This document shows, piece by piece, positions 53,912 through 64,000 of a stretch of 64,000 bases of DNA. A model generated the notes under the pieces. The model had not been told where the DNA came from. It did not search any database and saw only the letters and a program-made list of their open reading frames with translations. The stretch's first letter is position 1; each line of letters begins with the position of its first letter. Source of the stretch: Stictocephala bisonia (lineage: Eukaryota > Arthropoda > Insecta > Hemiptera > Membracidae); NCBI GenBank assembly GCA_035578905.1, contig JAQJVL010000004.1, positions 7,678,175-7,742,174 on the forward strand. The letters are read 5' to 3'. The position numbers were made by a program, and so were the translations under genes.

Positions 53912-55190
53912 CTGAAACAAAATTGAACTATTACCAATTGGAAAGTGTGTTTTAGGTAGGTTAGAGCAATCAAATTTAGGCAATGGGTTATCAATATTAC
54001 AGTGCAAGTCAATGTTCAGTTGCAAGTCGATGGCGTAAAGTGCTATTAATGCAGCTCAGATTAAGCCAGGGTAGGCTTCCTCAGGTTAATGTAAATTGTA
54101 GTATGATAGGTTACTTAGGCTATCTAATCAATTTCAGTGATCATGTTACTCTAAAAAAACCTATTTTCCCCAAATTAATCGTAAAACGGTTGTTTTTACA
54201 AATTTTGGAATTCTTCTCTTATATTACTGCTTTCCTCCCAATTTACAAATAAGAGTAGTAGTAAAAGCATACAATTAGGCTACCCTTATTTTACTTTAGT
54301 AAAATCTGTAGATTTTTTCTTTATTATTGTGTTAAACTAGATATTATTTAAATCTACATAAATACCACTTGTACTCATAAAGCTAATTTATGAACCTTAT
54401 TTTCATGTCCTGCTCTTTATCCTGATCCCTAACTGGGATCACAATGGCTTTGCATGATTTTTTATGTCACATGCACCAAACAAGTAATAGTGAGAGCATA
54501 ACTTTAATGAAAAATAGTTCTAACACAGAGGGGTTATCAGTGGAGTTATCACAGTGATGTATTCATCTACTAATGCTTGCTGCACTTAAATGCATCTTTA
54601 CTGTATTCACATCCATTCATTGACTATGTTTAATTCATTCGTTAGCGTTGTAAATTTGTAGTTATGTGGGTACCACTACTATAAAATTCAACTTTTAGAA
54701 TAGTTAATATTAAACACAAGATATGTGAGGTAAAAAATTGGTGAATACAATCAGTCAGCAAATATACACTAAAGATTACTGCATATTCGAGTTATTTACA
54801 TCAAAGGTTTGATAAGAAGACCTTTCTAAATATTGTAACAATATTCGGTTTCAAGTTAAAGTACTACATTAAATTGATATCTAACAATAATTTTTACATT
54901 CAACAAATTCTGAAACTTTGTACAATGATTGTTAATTATTATAACTACATCACCATATAAAAGTTTCCCGCATCTTGATGTGTAAAATATCTGTACTTTT
55001 TCATTCCAGCTACAATTGGAAAATTACAAGATGCAAATTTAAACTTGCATGTGTTGACTAGAAATAAATAGGGAAATTTTTGATATTACTGTTATTTTTT
55101 TTATCCGGTGGTTATTGTACAGTTTATCTACAAACTCAGGTATTCATAATTTTGAATTGGACAATAAAACATGAAATTATATTTTATTTC
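53912..55190. other. probable 5' intron of dome; no gene
   Basis: AT-rich. Contains copy 2 of the 200 bp repeat at 54427-54620. The open frame at 53983-54252 has no recognisable domain. Confidence 0.5.
54427..54620 (+). repeat. direct repeat, copy 2
   Basis: See 52096-52310. Differences are scattered substitutions and small gaps, so the copies are not recent duplicates. Confidence 0.85.
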
Positions 55191-55346
55191 CTAGGCTTAA
55201 GCGGCCGGTATCATTACTAATAACTAAAGCTTCCGATAACAACAGTGTCAAGATGTTATCTATAATATTTACATCACCAAACGTTTCGCTCATGCTGTGA
55301 TGTGGCATCTTCAGTGGTATTTCTGAGACTGAAACATTTGGTGATG
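55191..55346. mobile_element. foldback repeat, copy 3, left part
   Basis: CTAGGCTTAAGCGGCCGG, TCTATAATATTTACATCACC, ACGTTTCGCTCATG, GATGTGGCATCTTCAGTGG and the start of the second arm (GAAACATTTGGTGATG). It stops where the LINE tail begins; the missing rest is at 63206-63268. Confidence 0.85.
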
Positions 55347-57575
55347 AAATGAAATGAAATGAAAAATGAAAATGAAATGAAAAACGTCTTTATTCATATT
55401 CAAGAGGCGAAGTTAGGGCTGCAAAGCCCTCTCTACCACTTACCCTCATCATACATAATAAGATATTTTCAAATATAAATAACAACTACAAAATAGAAAT
55501 TGCAATGTACGAAGTCAAACATATAGTCAAAAAATTTGAAACATTATATTTAAACCTAAAAATATTTCGACTATCTCAAACAAAACTACAGTTATTCATA
55601 ACATTTATTCACACAAAACTCATTCATTCGGCACAATCACTCATTACCGCCACCACCAAGCCACAGCGACACCAACCACTACTCCCGCTAGGCCCGCAGC
55701 AGATAGCACCTCACCTCCGCCCCAAACCGAGTACGCTTATCGATGGATCTGATATTATCAGGCAGAGCATTCCAGAGCCTGCACGCGGAGACAATAAATG
55801 ATTTGTTGAAAGTGGTGGTGCGGTGAACTGAAATAGCTAACATTGACTCACCACGTCTTGTTCTACGCACACCAACTTGTGACAGATAAACAAACTGCTC
55901 TGACAGATAATTAGGAATTTGGTTTTGAAGAATACTGTGCAACAATATCAGGATATGGAATTGTCGAAGATTGTTTAACTTTAAGATGGATAATTGGTAG
56001 AAAAATAGAGTAACATGATCCCTTCGCCTCAGGTTGAAAATAAATCTGATACAGTAGTTTTGGGCATGCTGTAATCTTTCCGCGAGCTCAACAGACATGT
56101 CATTGATTACAGTATCACAATAATTAAAGTGAGTGAAAACTAGAGTCTTTACTAACAACACCTTGACATTGAGAGGGAAAAACATGGCAAATCTTTTCAA
56201 AGTGTGTATAGCAGCAAAAACTATTACACATTACAGCTACTTGATCAGTCCAGTTCAAGTTTTTATTCATAATAAGTCCTAGGTTTTTAACTTTGTCACA
56301 AAACGGTAATTCTGTATTGTTAAGTTTGAGTTTTGGTATATTTTTCAGGTCAATGTTAGAAGTGAGTCTAGTAGAGCCATAAAATATTGTTTGGGTTTTG
56401 GCCTCATTGAGCTTTAAGCCATGCTTGACAGCCCAATTTGTGATAGACTGGATATCACAGTTAATGTTAGTTACGGCAGTAGGCAAGTCTTTGAGAGTGA
56501 AGTGAGTATATATTTGTAGGTCGTCAGCGTATAAGTGAAATTTGCAGAAATTGATAACAGTAGTGACATCGTTAATGTAGAGTAAGAATAAGAGTGGCCC
56601 AAGCACAGAACCCTGGGGCACACCTCTAGTCACCAGTTCCCAGTCAGATTTTCTGTTGTCTGCCTTTACACACTGCCGACGGTCCGTCAAGTACGACCTG
56701 ACCCATTCAATACAACCATCAGAAAAACCACCAGAGAGCATTTTTATATAAAGAAGGGGATAGTAAATGCAGTCGAAAGTTTTAGAGAAATCAAATAGGG
56801 TCAAGATAGTAAGTAGGGACTTATCAATAGCAGAGCGGACATCGTCAGTAATTTTAAGAAGGGCAGTGGAAGTACTGAATCTTGAACGGAATCCAGATTG
56901 GAAATTGGACAATAATCCAGCACTCTCCATAAACGATGACATCTGAGGGTGGACTAACCTTTCGAGGCATTTTGACAACGCTGGCAAGATACTGATAGGT
57001 CTGAAATCTGATGCAACTTGAGGTGACGAAACTTTTTGTAGAGGGCGCACAATAGCAGATTTCCACTCAGACGGAAAAGTAGATGTGGTTAAAGATTTAT
57101 TGAAAATAGCTGTAATCACAGTCAGTATTGCTGGAAGTAAAAGTTTGAGTATTTTAATAGAGATTTTATCAGTACCGACTGCGTTGCTAGTCATCCTCAT
57201 CACAGCATCAAGCACATCAGCCTCAGTCACCTGAGTGAAGACGAACTGATGGCGAGGGCGGCAAAGAGGAGTGGCATTCAGCTCACTGACAAAGTCACGA
57301 GCTCTGGACAGATCGATTGGAATGTTAGTGAAATATTTATTTACGATATTAAGATCAAGGGAAACAGGTTTGTCACTATTGGCCTTACCAATGCCTAGCT
57401 CCCTGACCTTAGACCACAAGCCTTTAGTACATATGACACCAGAGAAAGATCTATAATAGAATCGTATCTTGGCATTGCGAAATTGTTGCTGAGTCTTATT
57501 CCTCAGTCTTTTATACTCCGCCCAATCGTCAGATGACTTAGTTCTTTTAGCCCTACGAAAAGCAATGTCCCTTAA

Positions 57576-60192
57576 CCCTCGAGGGGGCGCTTGCAGAGTT
57601 TTTCTCCGCACGTTTAGTTTTTGTTAAAATAAATATGCACAATTGGTGTCGGCAGTCGTGTCCGGCTCCGTACTTCACGAGCCTCATTCCGGGAATCCCC
57701 CAAAGCTATTTTTACCCCCCCTTTCCCCCTTGGTTCCTTGTCAGTTACAATTCAGTGACGCAGTGTCAGTTTGCGGAGGTTTTCTCCGCGTGCGCCCTAT
57801 CGAGTAAGTGGTTAGTGCGGAGTTTATTTCCTCGTGCGCCCTTCTGTGTTAGAGGTGACTGTTTTAGTTGTGTCTAACCATGAGATTTACATTTCATTTT
57901 ACTACTTATTTAGTTGGTTTAGACATAAATCTATTTTTCAATGTTTATTTCATATGTATTTTAATTTATATTATGTAGCTTTTCTGTAAATGTATAGTAT
58001 AAATTGTTTACTAAACATAACCAAACTTCACAATTGATATTTTATTATTTATTTAGACAAATTAGAATTAGTAATCAAATTAGAATTTTTTTTATTTAAA
58101 TTCATAACACGTAAAATTGGCCGAACTATGTGTATATTTTAGTTGGTTTAGACATAAATCTATTTTTCAATGTTTATTTCATATGTATTTTAATTTATAT
58201 TATGTAGCTTTTCTGTAAATGTATAGTATAAATTGTTTACTAAACATAACCAAACTTCACAATTGATATTTTATTATTTATTTAGACAAATTAGAATTAG
58301 TAATCAAATTAGAATTTTTTTTATTTAAATTCATAACACGTAAAATTGGCCGAACTATGTGTATATTAATACATATACCAAAATATATGTATGTTTTTAT
58401 GTATTATTTAATTTATAATTATTATTAAAAGTATATTTTGTTTGCATAGATGTATAACTACTTATTTAGTTAGTTTAGACAGAAATCTATTTTTCAATTT
58501 TTATTTCATATGTATTTTAATTTATATTATGTAGCTTTTCTGTAAATGTATAGTATAAATTGTTTACTAAACATAACCAAACTTCACAATTGATATTTTA
58601 TTATTTATTTAGACAAATTAGAATTAGTAATCAAATTAGAATTTTTTTTATTTAAATTCATAACACGTAAAATTGGCCGAACTATGTGTATATTTTAGTT
58701 GGTTTAGACATAAATCTATTTTTCAATGTTTATTTCATATGTATTTTAATTTATATTATGTAGCTTTTCTGTAAATGTATAGTATAAATTGTTTACTAAA
58801 CATAACCAAACTTCACAATTGATATTTTATTATTTATTTAGACAAATTAGAATTAGTAATCAAATTAGAATTTTTTTTATTTAAATTCATAACACGTAAA
58901 ATTGGCCGAACTATGTGTATATTAATACATATACCAAAATATATGTATGTTTTTATGTATTATTTAATTTATAATTATTATTAAAAGTATATTTTGTTTG
59001 CATAGATGTATAACTACTTATTTAGTTAGTTTAGACAGAAATCTATTTTTCAATTTTTATTTCATATGTATTTTAATTTATATTATGTAGCTTTTCTGTA
59101 AATGTATAGTATAAATTGTTTACTAAACATAACCAAACTTCACAATTGATATTTTATTATTTATTTAGACAAATTAGAATTAGTAATCAAATTAGAATTT
59201 TTTTTATTTAAATTCATAACACGTAAAATTGGCCGAACTATGTGTATATTTTAGTTGGTTTAGACATAAATCTATTTTTCAATGTTTATTTCATATGTAT
59301 TTTAATTTATATTATGTAGCTTTTCTGTAAATGTATAGTATAAATTGTTTACTAAACATAACCAAACTTCACAATTGATATTTTATTATTTATTTAGACA
59401 AATTAGAATTAGTAATCAAATTAGAATTTTTTTTTATTTATATTCATAACACGTAAAATTGGCCGAACTATGTGTATATTTATACATATACCAAAATATA
59501 TGTATGTTTTTATGTATTATTTAATTTATAATTATTATTAAAAGTATATTTTGTTTGCATAGATGTATAACTACTTATTTAGTTAGTTTAGACAGAAATC
59601 TATTTTTCAATTTTTATTTCATATGTATTTTAATTTATATTATGTAGCTTTTCTGTAAATGTATAGTATAAATTGTTTACTAAACATAACCAAACTTCAC
59701 AATTGATATTTTATTATTAATTTAGACAAATTAGAATTAGTAATCAAATTAGAATTTTTTTTTATTTATATTCATAACACGTAAAATTGGCCGAACTATG
59801 TGTATATTTATACATATACCAAAATATATATATGTTTTTATGTATTATTTAATTTATAATTATTATTAAATATATTTTGTTTGCATAGATGTATAATTGC
59901 ATTATTGCGGAGCAAAACTCCGCATGCGCCCTCTCACATAACACCAACAGTAATACCCTTTTTATACTAGAAAATTACTTAATTTGTTTAATTAAAATAT
60001 TACTTATATTTAGTTGTACAATTAATGTTATTAACAATGACATTTGGTTCCTAATAAAGTTATTCAACATTTAAATAAAATATCGCGTTATAACTAGAAG
60101 TAAAATGGGTAAAATTTGTGCAATTTAGTGTTGCGGAATAAAACTCCGCATGCGCCCGCTCCCATTTTAAAAGTGAAGCGCCCCCTCGAGGG
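57576..60192. mobile_element. TTAA-flanked piggyBac-type non-autonomous element filled with tandem repeats
   Basis: TTAA at 57572-57575 and 60193-60196. The ends CCCTCGAGGGGGCGCTT are perfectly inverted over 17 bp. Excising it with one TTAA restores the LINE reading frame (LQRL/RDIAF). Subterminal GC-rich hairpin words with TCCGC/GCGGAG and a following TGCGCCC occur three times on the left (57.59-57.85 kb) and twice on the right (59.91-60.16 kb). The interior is the repeat array at 57912-59895. No transposase is encoded. Confidence 0.93.
57912..59895 (+). repeat. higher-order tandem array, alternating 229 and 327 bp units
   Basis: Unit starts AGTTGG/AGTTAG-TTTAGACA lie at 57912, 58141, 58468, 58697, 59024, 59253 and 59581, giving spacings of 229, 327, 229, 327, 229 and 328. 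The long units carry an extra piece with ACATATACCAAAATATATG and GTTTGCATAGATG. So the period is 556 bp, and the copies differ at only a few bases. Confidence 0.95.
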
Positions 60193-61289
60193 TTAACCTC
60201 TGTAGTTGACGTAAGTAGTCATTAATCCATGAGGCTGGTTTCTTGGTGACCCTCTTAGTGATCAAGGGAGCATGCTTATCAAGGAGACAAATTGTGAAAT
60301 TATTAAACATGTTTACCATAGTATTGACATCAGGAGAGTGGATTATATCATGCCAAGACATTAGGAGTGCATCAGCCAGAAGTGCATCAGAATCAATATT
60401 ATTGAGTCTCCTGTACGAGATGAATTTGGGTTCACATTTAGGGGTGGTTAGACGATATACACAAAATATTAAATCGTGTCTTGACAGGCCAAGGACAGGG
60501 TGCTGACCATGGTGCACGACATGGGACAGGTCAGAGACAGCCATGACGTCCAGCCATGTATCCGTAGTAGCAGTGTGATGGGTTGCTTGTAAAGTCAGTA
60601 TAGTCATGTTACAAGAGTGAAACATTCTTGTTAAGTAAGTCTGATCGTAAGTAGCAGGGCCCAAAAGGTTCGAGTTAAAGTCACCAGTTACAATGACATG
60701 ACTATAACGAGCCATAAGATCAAGAAGAATGGATTCAAATTCAACGAGAAAACCAAGATTAGGTGCCCTATAACAAACAGAAATTAGAACATGTATATTA
60801 TTAACAGAAACATCAAGAAACATGTACTCAGGTCGCCCCAACCTGGTGGTGTCAGAGGAGTACAGTATTGTCGTAGGTAAATTACATTTGACAAAAGCTG
60901 CAACTCCTCCACCACCTTTGGACAGACGATCATTACGATAAAGAGTATATCCAGATAGATCAACACTTTTATCTGATATATTAGGCTTGAGCCAGGATTC
61001 GGAAATTAAAACGATATCAAAAGAAGAAAATTCAAAAATTAAACGAAATTCGTCAATATGACCAAGAAGAGATTGAGATGGGCTGTCTTAAGAAGTCTGG
61101 AGTAGGGGGCAAGGGTGCTGGCAAGTGATCTGATTGCAAAGTTGATGGTGGCAGGGGGGAGGAAGAGTAAGACGCCATCACGGGGTCACCCGACGGCCGT
61201 GCGGTCGAGCAGCCAGCGACCACAGCAGCATAGCACGGTGACGGTAACCACACACATATATACACACACAAACTAAATAACTTACTAAT

Positions 61290-62175
61290 ATACTCAGTAT
61301 CATAACATAATTAATGTCCGCACTCCAGCAAAACAATGAGAAATAGACTGAGCGGGAAATTATATAAACTTTACAAACAAGAGGATTCAATTTTATATTA
61401 ATTAACACATAATTGATAATTGAGCAAAAATAATTCAATATTAAATTGATAAAATGAATTACAATTATTGTCATTGCTGTGTGCGGTATTATCAATCAAT
61501 GGCAAACATAAAGATTATAATTAACTATACTAACTTAACACTGTATATACATGAAATAATTGAATAATTGAATAAAAGTTAAAAGATTGAAATTACGGGA
61601 TATTTAAATGAATTTAAAATAAACAAAATTTATAAAACTAAACCGATTTGGTTCAGACTGGTGTAATATTCAGTCATATTTTGGCGGGTTATCAATCAGA
61701 ACAATTGAATATTTGCAGGAAAACTAAAGTTATATATTTAAAACTAACGGAATCAAAATTAACTTCTAAAAATAAAATAAAGAACATATAAAATTTACGA
61801 TTACAACAAATTAAACAGAGCTAACTTCTTCCAGATTAAATAAAGGTATTTTAAGAAATCGACAAAATTCGAACAAATCTAACTTCTACAAAACAAACAA
61901 AACAAATTATACGTTACAGAAATTAACAAAATTAAACAAAACCACTGTACTACAAATTAAATAAAAGAAATTTTAAGTTATATGGTTTACGATTACATCA
62001 AATTAAACAGAGTTAAATTCTTCCAGATTAAATAAAGGTAATTTTAGAAATTGACAAAATTAAAACAAACCTAACTTCTACATGAACAAACAAAATAAAC
62101 TTTACGTTACAGAAATTTACAAAATTGGCAAAACTAACATGTACAAAATTAAATAAAAGAACAATCTTACAGTGT
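61290..62175 (-). other. ORF1-ORF2 spacer of the LINE with 192 bp tandem duplication
   Basis: AT-rich, about 0.9 kb. Units near 61795-61986 and 61987-62163 repeat TTACGATTACA, AAATTAAACAGAG, TTCCAGATTAAATAAAGG and TTACGTTACAGAAAT with moderate divergence. This could be an internal promoter or translation-reinitiation region; the function is unknown. Confidence 0.7.
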
Positions 62176-62179
62176 GCAG

Positions 62180-63083
62180 TCAAGTCGACGCCACCTCCAG
62201 ATCTGACAGCTTGGTCGCCACGCCGCGCTTTCCGGTGCCATCGACGTAGAACACTCGGCCGTCTAACATCCAGGTGCTGGTCCGCCCGTACCGCTCGGCT
62301 GCCTTTCTGTAGATTTCTTGTCTCCGAGCTGTCAGGTCCTCACGTATGGTAATGCCACTTCCTTTCAGTCGCTTCTTTGAGTTGAACACCAGTCGCCTAT
62401 CTCGATAGCTGGTAAACTTGACGATAATGGGTCGATGCTGCGGCCTCCCACCTGTGGCTGGACCCGGCGGCTTGCCCACCCAGTGCGTCCTGCAGAGCGC
62501 TGTGGATGGAAGCTCCAGGCCAAGGTGGTCGCGACACAGCTGCGTCACCAAAGCATCTGTGCACTCTCCTTGCTTTTCTGCTACACCGAAGAATCTAAGA
62601 CTTTCGGCACTGATATTGTTCCAACTCGTCCGTCTTACTGATCAGGTCACCCTCAAGCTGCGAAACTCTGTTGCTCAACTTTGTCATCTCCTCCCGCATA
62701 TTCCTCAATTCCTCCAGGACAGGCATCATGGCAGCAGATACAGCTTTCTATACGACTGCCTTCAACTCCACCGACATCTTAGCGACCAAGGTGTCAGTCA
62801 TAGAGCCACTAGCAAGGTGTTTATTCACCAGTGACTCTATGGTCGCAGGGTCGACGGCCGGAGGATTGTTGGTATTCGGCATTGTCCTGGCAGAGATTGG
62901 CGAGGAGTCAGATAACGAGCGGCTCACTAAACGCTTATCGGCAGCTGGTAAGGGAACTGCTTTGCCCTTTGTCCCGGACCTTAAGTTCTGTGGCGACCGG
63001 AACATAAAAATCTTTTTACACGAATTGCACTTAATTATTGATAAAAACGATAAAATAAATAACAAAAATGAAATGACAAACAC
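62180..63083 (-). pseudogene. LINE ORF1 (RNA-binding protein), frameshifted
   Basis: 63083-62748 reads CNSCKKIFMFRSPQNL (a CxxC), a serine/proline-rich part, and VDPATIESLVNKHL leading, across a stop near 62747, into a coiled-coil segment (LEELRNMREEMTKLSNRV). 62551-62180, in another frame, holds RPIIVKFTSYRDRRLVF, ITIREDLTARRQEIY and STWMLDGRVFYVDGTG, the RRM/C-terminal fold of L1/CR1-type ORF1 proteins. Such proteins coat the element RNA. Frameshift near 62580-62640; nothing else large is missing. Confidence 0.82.
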
Positions 63084-63205
63084 CTAAACAACACACTGAC
63101 AAAAATTTATAGTAAAATAACTAAAATATCCCACTCGAAACAATGAAAAAACGTGGAGTCGAACTGAACACGTGTTACTCAGACTGAGTCATCCCCACTA
63201 CACTC

Positions 63206-63268
63206 TGATGTAATAAATATCGTAGATAACACCTTGACGCGGTCATTACCGGAAGCTATGGTTATAAG
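63206..63268. mobile_element. foldback repeat, copy 3, right part
   Basis: TGATGTAATAAATATCG, GTAGATAACACCTTGACGCGG, TTACCGGAAGCTATGG: the end of the second arm of the copy begun at 55191. Confidence 0.85.
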
Positions 63269-64000
63269 TTTATAACCATATTATATTAATTAAGCTAATT
63301 TTTGCATTGAGACAAATATTTCCTTTCTTTTGATTAACAAAATCAGGTATTGTGTTATATTTATTTTTATTAAAAAAATACTTAAACACATCCAATAAAA
63401 TTTAATTACCATCTCTTAAACCTGCTTTCTTATGAGTCCTCATTTAACTTTTCTTATTTTTGTCAAGTAGCCGTCTGAGTAAAATTTGGTAGGTCTACGG
63501 TGAGGTCTATGTATGTTCCTAAATAATCGTTTCACTGAACAGTTTTCATATGAAACGTGGGTAAAATTATACTTTAAACCATGAAACAGTTAACTGGAGT
63601 ATTGATGTTTGGGTGGCCAACTAAATGAAACCTTAAGATAGGTAATTATTAATTAGATTTATAAAGGAAATGTAAACAAAATAGAAAATATACATATATA
63701 TTAGGCCTAATGTATCATTATAGACTGCTGTGAATTACGGAACTGTCTTAACCTTTAATTAGTCCCGTCACGGTACTTTCTACCGGGTCATTGATATTTT
63801 GACAAGACTGTATAGGTCCATCATTCCAGAAATTTATCCGTCACAACAGCTGTCAACCATCTCCTTTTCAACACACCTTTTTATCAGTCTAATTCGAACC
63901 GTCTAGGTCTTGTAGTTAGTTTTCTGAACTCCTACAGAAAACTTACAACAGGACTAGGTGTGTTGCAAAGTAAACAGGTACTAAGTCCTTTGTGCTACTA
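63269..64000. other. no gene seen
   Basis: AT-rich, becoming less so after 63750. No exon of dome or other coding signal was recognised. Confidence 0.5.

Larger units (their letters stand above)
55688..61260 (-). pseudogene. CR1-like LINE ORF2 (endonuclease and reverse transcriptase), interrupted
   Basis: From about 61240 leftward: SLLGHIDEF, IVLISESWLKPN (catalytic E), YRNDRLSKGGGGVAAFV, ISVCYRAPN, VIVTGDFNSNLL, QATHHTATTDTWLDVM and LSRHDLIFCVY complete the endonuclease. WINDYLRQLQRL meets the TTAA insertion at 60196 and continues as RDIAFRRAKRTKSSDDW at 57572. Reverse transcriptase follows: RMTSNAVGTDKISI, FRPISILPALSKCLERL, QSGFRSRFSTSTALL, LFDFSKTFDCIYYPLL, TRGVPQGSVLGPLLFLLYIN and FHLYADDLQIY. 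A frameshift near 56200 separates the final block (LLVKTLVFTHFNYCD to WNALPDNIR). There is also a small deletion near 61100. All catalytic motifs are visible. Confidence 0.9.
55347..63205 (-). mobile_element. CR1-like LINE, near full length (about 5.2 kb), split by a TTAA element
   Basis: Minus-strand LINE with ORF1, spacer, ORF2, 3' UTR hairpin and (TTTCA)n tail. It sits inside the second arm of a foldback repeat: left flank TGATG (55342-55346), right flank TGATG (63206-63210), and the foldback sequence continues across. Removing the 2617 bp TTAA-flanked insertion and one TTAA leaves about 5.24 kb. The 3' UTR has AGGGCTGCAAAGCCCT (55415-55430), a perfect hairpin, and AATAAAGACG before the tail. 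Coding frames contain only a few breaks, so it is not very old. Confidence 0.92.

Noticed and set aside
54427..54620. 200 bp repeats as LTRs of a solo element
   Set aside because: No TG...CA ends, primer site or coding sequence between them, only a host exon.
1..64000. CRISPR arrays, operons or bacterial features
   Set aside because: No regularly spaced palindromic repeats with unique spacers; all gene evidence is eukaryotic.

Overview
This is nuclear DNA of an animal, most likely an insect. It is AT-rich, with spliced genes, long introns and dense nested eukaryotic transposons. There are no operons, Shine-Dalgarno sites or CRISPR. A hemipteran source is a guess from the style of the elements; the sequence does not prove it.

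The only host gene I can support lies on the minus strand and spans at least 40 kb (53.9 kb down to 13.5 kb). Eight exons join with matching splice phases to encode about 454 residues: a signal peptide, an Ig-like domain, a class I cytokine-receptor module (C-x9-C-x-W) and further fibronectin-III domains. This fits Domeless (dome), the receptor of the insect JAK/STAT pathway. The transmembrane and cytoplasmic exons were not found and probably lie left of the window. The exon with the start codon has a good upstream acceptor, so an untranslated first exon probably lies to the right, beyond about 54 kb.

Nearly everything else is transposon sequence in the dome introns and flanks. From left to right: a decayed BEL/Pao retrotransposon with its 3' LTR (1-3269); a tRNA-headed SINE (3.85-4.09 kb); the 3' end of an RNase H-type LINE (7.7-8.7 kb); a TA-flanked element with about 0.5 kb inverted repeats, split by a LINE (9.4-13.5 kb); an RTE-like LINE split by a second LINE that itself carries a piggyBac-like end (14.7-18.7 kb); a nearly intact Tigger/pogo transposon (20.6-22.9 kb); a pogo-type non-autonomous element (26.1-27.1 kb); a tandem 2.1 kb duplication (28.8-33.0 kb) covering the left end of a piggyBac element (32.2-36.4 kb) that contains a Tc1 element; a CR1-like LINE (37.2-39.3 kb); a short piggyBac derivative (40.5-41.7 kb); an intact piggyBac-family element with a 592-residue open reading frame (43.2-45.7 kb); a family of foldback repeats (46.3, 47.9 and 55.2/63.2 kb); and a 5.2 kb CR1-like LINE (55.3-63.2 kb) split by a TTAA-flanked element full of alternating 229/327 bp repeats.

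The nesting gives relative ages: foldback repeat before CR1-like LINE before TTAA element at 55-63 kb, and piggyBac before Tc1 before local duplication at 29-36 kb. The best leads are the intact piggyBac element, the near-intact Tigger, the LINE 3' hairpin with its TTTCA tail (the tail alone is shared with a SINE), and a foldback insertion whose 14 bp target duplication forms part of a dome splice acceptor. I found no clearly new cellular system.
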